Shown: one piece after another, positions 60,412 to 64,000 of the stretch | Position numbering within the stretch: the stretch's first letter is position 1 | Layout: each line of letters begins with the position of its first letter | Assembly (NCBI RefSeq): GCF_001311175.1 | Contig: NZ_BBAI01000008.1 | Location: 1 to 64,000, forward strand | Length of the DNA stretch: 64,000 nucleotides | Source: Lacticaseibacillus pantheris DSM 15945 = JCM 12539 = NBRC 106106 | Lineage (GTDB): Bacteria; Bacillota; Bacilli; Lactobacillales; Lactobacillaceae | Reading direction: 5' to 3' | Notes under the pieces: model-generated | The model's database searches: none | Seen by the model: only the letters and a program-made list of their open reading frames with translations | What the model was told of the DNA's origin: nothing | Translations under genes and position numbers: made by a program

Positions 60412-61756
60412 ATGCAGAAGAAGCAATTATCATTACTGGAGGTCTTTGCACTCTCCATCGCCATGGTCGCGCCTACTGGTGCCATGGCCTTTAATACCGC
60501 CGGTGCCGCCAACATGGCCGGCATCAACGTACCACTCGCCTTTATTCTGGGTGGGATTGGCGTCATCTTCACTGGTATCAGCTTTGTTGAACTCGGCCGC
60601 CGCATCCCCGGTGAGGGTTCCGCATACGCCTACAACCGTCGCGCCCTTGGTGAAAAGGGCGGATTCGTATCGGGCTGGGCTCTTATCCTGACTTACATCA
60701 CGTTCACGACCAGTAGCGCGGCCATCGTGGGTAACTTCCTGAATGTCTTCCTGGGCCACTTTGGTATTCACGGCCCCATTCCCCTCTACATTATCGTGGC
60801 GCTGGTCCTGAGTGACTGGTTGAGCCACCAGGGCATTGAGTTTTCGACCGCTTTGCCCTGACGCTAGAAATTATTGCCGTTTTCGTGCTCGCCATCCTGA
60901 CGGTGATCATCGTCGTACACGGCGGGGATGCCGGTAACACTTCTGCGCCACTGAACCCGAGTCACGGTACGCTGGGAACGCTCGGCGGGGGGATGATTTT
61001 CGCCCTCATGTCGTTTGCTGGCTTCGAAGGAGCGGCCACCATTGCGCCACGGGCAAAGAAGCCGGCTAAAGCCATTCGGGTGGCGCTAATCGGTGCCGTC
61101 CTGTTCGCGATGGTCTTCTACTGTATTGTCAGTTACGCCGAGGTCATCGGCTTTGGGACCAAGAATATCGCTAAAATGGCGGGATCCAGCGCCCCACTGA
61201 ACTACTTGGCGACCCGTTACGTGGGTGGTTGGATGGCCATCTTCATCGACTTTGCCTCCGTCACGAGTTACTTTGCCTGCTTCTTTGGCGCCCTCAACGC
61301 CGGCGCCTTCATCATGGAGCCATGGCCAACAAGGGGTACATGCACCCGTGGCTCGGCGAACTCAAAGGTGACAAGCAGACGCCAACCCACGCGCTCGACC
61401 TGATCTCTGGGTTGTCCATCTTGCTCTACGTGGTCTTCGGTATCTTTGGCCACATCAGTGCTACTAACTACTACAATTACTTTGGTACTATCGGCATGTA
61501 CCCACTACTGTTGGTGTACGTGCTGGTTAACATTGGCGCCATTGTCTACTTTGCCAAGCACCGCGAACACTTTGGCTTTTGGAAGCATGTGGCGGCACCC
61601 GTGGTGGGTCTGCTAGTGATGGTCTTCCCTATCTACAGCAATCTCTGGCCGGTACCCGCAAAGCCGTACAACATCTTTCCGTACGTACTGATTGTGTGGC
61701 TGGTCATTGGTATCTTCGTTTACGTCGCCCGGAAACACGGGCAGGCTGAGGATTAG
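60412..61756 (+). pseudogene. APC-family amino acid/amine permease, two frameshifts
   Basis: About 448 residues if repaired, 12 membrane segments, with the APC signatures ALSIAMVAPTGAMAFNTAGAA and SGWALILTYITFTTSSAAIVGN at the N-terminus and FALMSFAGFEGAATIAPRAKKPAKAI in the middle. Breaks at about 60855 (FSTRFAL, one lost C) and about 61318 (IM-AMANKGYMHPWL). It probably imports the amine or amino acid used by the three enzymes encoded upstream. A perfect terminator follows. Confidence 0.87.
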
Positions 61757-61767
61757 TAGCGATAAGC

Positions 61768-61817
61768 TAAAAAGGCAGTAACTTATTTCCCGGGAAATAA
61801 GTTACTGCCTTTTATAA
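61768..61817. terminator. Strong bidirectional terminator
   Basis: aaaaggcagtaacttatttc pairs exactly with its complement across a cgg centre, flanked by A and T runs. Confidence 0.92.
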
Positions 61818-61891
61818 TGGGCCCGTCGATCAACCGCATAATCATGTAGTGACTAGTCTGAACACATCACTACTCCAAGGTCACAAATTGC

Positions 61892-62061
61892 CTAATCAAG
61901 TCTATTTTTTTCATCGTCCCCATGGACCCACATTAGCTGCTGCCTAAACGCCACGGCGAGGAAACCATACTGTTGATTCAACTTTGCTTCAACGGTATCA
62001 ACCAACCCATCAACGGTCTCGCTACCCGTTAATTTAATCACAATGTCAGTTTTGGGCATCT
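61892..62061 (-). pseudogene. Small protein gene after the immunity-like gene, frameshifted
   Basis: From the ATG at 62061 (GGGGGAAGAG upstream) the frame reads MPKTDIV and then meets TGA because of an extra tg in gtgtg. With two bases fewer it reads IKLTGSETVDGLVDTVEAKL and continues to RLD at 61892, in total 55 residues. The second frame alone has a GTG start without ribosome site. It overlaps no gene and follows the immunity-like gene by 18 bases. Function unknown. Confidence 0.5.
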
Positions 62062-62079
62062 TTACTCTTCCCCCACTTT

Positions 62080-62380
62080 ATTCTTGTCCTAGATACTGAG
62101 TCCCCAAAGATTATTGCCTAGTTGCTTGAAGGCGAAAAGGTGATCCCACAACTCAGTTTCCTCATCAGTGAACACTATGTGGTCGGATATTCGCACAACC
62201 TGTGCACAATCAAAAAAATTGCTGTACCGCCCCAGTAAAGGCGACGCCGTCACTTTTCCTGAGGTCAATCAAGGCCTCACTAACGTACTTGGCAGTGGGC
62301 GAATCACTATGGTTAGCAGTGAGTACGGCTGCCAGTTTCTCCATAACACCGACAATATCTTCTTTCTTTACATGTGCCAT
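62080..62380 (-). pseudogene. Bacteriocin-immunity-like small helical protein, frameshifted
   Basis: From the ATG at 62380 (CGGAGGG upstream) the frame reads MAHVKKEDIVGVMEKLAAVL to QQFF, then stops in a run of seven T; with six T it continues DCAQVVRISDHIVFTDEETE and LWDHLFAFKQLGNN to a stop at 62080, 99 residues. Size, four-helix pattern and the C-terminal segment resemble the enterocin A/pediocin-type immunity family, common as orphan genes in lactic acid bacteria. No bacteriocin structural gene is next to it. Family assignment is moderate. Confidence 0.55.
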
Positions 62381-62461
62381 AGGTTAACCCTCCGCGGTAA
62401 TTATTACCGATCAACACCATTCATGTTACTTGAAACTGTACAATACTAATTTCCTAAGCTG

Positions 62462-63453
62462 TTACTGTTCCCACGCACACAGTGTATACCCATCCGCCTC
62501 TGCCTGCGACAACGTCATGGTCTCCACACTCTTGGCGGTGCGCAGGCCACGACAGTTAGGGTCAAAGTGGTACTTCTTTCCGGTAGGCGTGACGTACACC
62601 GTCCGGTTATCACCCTGGTCGCTATTCGTTGCCGTAGGAGCACTCCCCCTGCTGGAACTGGACGCTGCCGTTTGGCTGGCCGCCACCGCGCTCGTCCCGT
62701 CCGCATAGTTTAGGGTCACCCCGTCCTCAACGTTAAAGATGTAGACGTTGAACGCAACGGCGTTGTCCCCAACCGATTGCGCCATCATCTGCACGCCAGA
62801 GGCGAGTAAGTTGTCACCTTTGAATACTGGCACCACGGCGTAGCGGACGTAATGCTGATCGGACTGGTGCAAGTAATCGGCTATGTCGTCCTCATAGTGG
62901 AGCATCTCCGGACTGTTCAACGACCGGGTTCCGGTAATCAGGTTCCGCCAGTTGTTGTTCTGACCCGTTAGCTGGTAGCCAATTAAGTGACTGCGATTAT
63001 ACAGGTACCCGCTGCGCAAACGTTTGTTATGCCAGCCAGTTGGGTTCACCGTCAGTTCCTCACGCTTGGCGGTTGGCATCAACGACTGGTTCAGCATCGC
63101 CTCGCGTCGGTCGCGCGATTCAGACTATCCAAAGCGCCATAATACTGCCACGACCCCCGAGCAGTGGATAATTCCGACTTAGTAAAGGTCGGGTGACCAC
63201 CGTTAACGTCCACCGTCTGCGTACCCGAGTATTGCTGCTGCGCGAGGTTGGCGCTGGTAACCTTACGTTGGTGACGCTGCTTCTTGGTGACGTGCGTACG
63301 CGACTTTGCCTGAACCCGTTGCGTGGTGGTTACGCCCGCGGCCTGTCCGACCATATCTAGCTGCGTGCTACCAGTCGCTAGTCCCGTAGCAATTGCGAGT
63401 CCCGCCAATATTCCCAGTACTGTGCGCCGCACCCAGTGCCCTCTTTGTGCCAT
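62462..63453 (-). pseudogene. Secreted DNA/RNA non-specific endonuclease (EndA-like), one frameshift
   Basis: An N-terminal signal peptide (RRTVLGILAGLAIATGLATG) is followed by a linker and the nuclease domain with NRSHLIGYQLTGQNNNWRNL, the His and Asn of the beta-beta-alpha-metal site, and LITGTRSLN. The C-terminus has a Ser-rich linker and a small domain with HFDPNCRGL and GYTLCAWEQ; in related domains a second Cys pair binds metal, here it is incomplete. The frame breaks at about 63108 (ATDAR-EAMLNQ). The ATG at 63453 has a GAGGTAG site. Intact length about 330 residues. Uses: degradation of extracellular DNA or competence. Confidence 0.85.
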
Positions 63454-63685
63454 AACTACCTCTCGACCCAATTAGTTTGATGACCAATTCACCAGTAAAA
63501 TACTTATCCAGTACTATTATCGCGCATATATGCCGCTACCGGCTAGCTAATATCGTCACGCATAAAAAAATTGGCTGGCAGCAACGCGCCATTCTTTAGA
63601 ATCTTTTACAACGAAATCGCTTGCAATAGTCAACGTTTACCAACATAATGTAGTGAATTGAAATCGGTCTTTGGGGGTAAGCATT

Positions 63686-64000
63686 ATGAATACAAAGTTG
63701 CAGGTGTTACGGGCCGCGCTCGGCGTGGTTGCGTTAGTAGTCGTTGGTTTTGTGGCACTCATTGGCATTCAATTCGCCACGAGTATTCACATGGTACTCA
63801 ACCCACCACTGGGCATCTTTTTAGTGGCAGTGGTGTTGACCGGCGTGGTGGCACTGTACATAATCAGTAAATTCTTCAGTCTATTACGTCTCATCGCCAT
63901 GGGCCAGACGTTTACACAAGCGTCGGTGGTGGTCTTTAGGCGCATTCGTATCGCGACACTCGTTGCCGCCATTACCACCTTGGGCTCACTACCAGCTATG
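63686..64000 (+). CDS. DUF2975-family membrane protein, partial
   Basis: Runs off the window; 105 codons visible. Two membrane segments at about residues 9-33 and 44-65 are followed by FSLLRLIAMGQTFTQASVVVFRRI and the start of a third segment, the pattern of DUF2975 proteins, which are often encoded just before a small XRE regulator. GGGGGTAA lies before ATG. A cre-like sequence (minus strand tgcaagcgatttcg, 63612-63625) lies upstream. Confidence 0.75.
   Translation, partial: MNTKLQVLRAALGVVALVVVGFVALIGIQFATSIHMVLNPPLGIFLVAVVLTGVVALYIISKFFSLLRLIAMGQTFTQASVVVFRRIRIATLVAAITTLGSLPAM

Overview
The window looks like chromosomal DNA of a GC-rich member of the Lactobacillaceae, a heterofermentative-type lactobacillus or close relative. 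The reasons are the monomeric B12-dependent ribonucleotide reductase of the Lactobacillus leichmannii type, three T-box leaders, ECF and PTS transporters, GH1 phospho-beta-glucosidases, an Rgg regulator and strong AGGAGG-type ribosome binding sites. No rRNA, tRNA, CRISPR array or prophage was recognised. About 20 genes carry one or more frameshifts, most of them single-base gains or losses in short runs. I read this mainly as low consensus accuracy, although some lesions may be real; such genes are listed as pseudogene with the intact reading noted.

Layout. 1-3.7 kb: Met-type T-box and an ECF methionine transporter (S component, fused ATPases, T component). 3.7-8.1 kb: two palindromic elements, a His-type T-box, an orphan hisD and a YjeM-like permease. 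8.2-13.2 kb: Rgg regulator, MFS exporter, HAD hydrolase, 2-hydroxyacid dehydrogenase. 13.3-16.9 kb: metal and redox module (Crp/Fnr regulator, Dps-like protein, HMA chaperone, P1B-type ATPase) with two FNR-type palindromes. 17-22.4 kb: glycosyltransferase, HAD hydrolase, FetAB-like exporter, MerR regulator and reductase. 22.4-28.4 kb: ribonucleotide reductase under tandem NrdR-type boxes, aldo/keto reductase, S9 peptidase. 29.7-40 kb: peptide and amino-acid genes (two M20 peptidases, OppA, prolidase-like amidohydrolase, SRAP protein, glutamate dehydrogenase, T-box-controlled MetQ). 41.4-55.7 kb: beta-glucoside region with three GH1 enzymes, PTS IIA, two IIB, one IIC, ROK kinase, HAD phosphatase and two GntR regulators; a repeated TGTATATAC operator and cre-like sites suggest one regulon. 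56.8-61.8 kb: a gamma-glutamyl operon (class I amidotransferase, glutamine-synthetase-like ligase, FluG-type amidohydrolase, APC permease). 61.9-64 kb: an immunity-like gene pair, a secreted nuclease and a partial DUF2975 protein.

The most unusual content lies between the genes. Eleven copies of a large (about 230-420 bp) nested palindromic element occur in both orientations. They share a three-hairpin core with conserved linkers, and one hairpin shows clear compensatory base changes between copies. This is the best candidate in the window for an undescribed structured RNA or non-autonomous mobile element. Other notable signals are a 22-bp near-palindrome iterated at 39-40 bp between convergent genes, a short leader-like ORF before the OppA/amidohydrolase operon, and a stand-alone His-controlled hisD-permease pair that suggests histidinol salvage.
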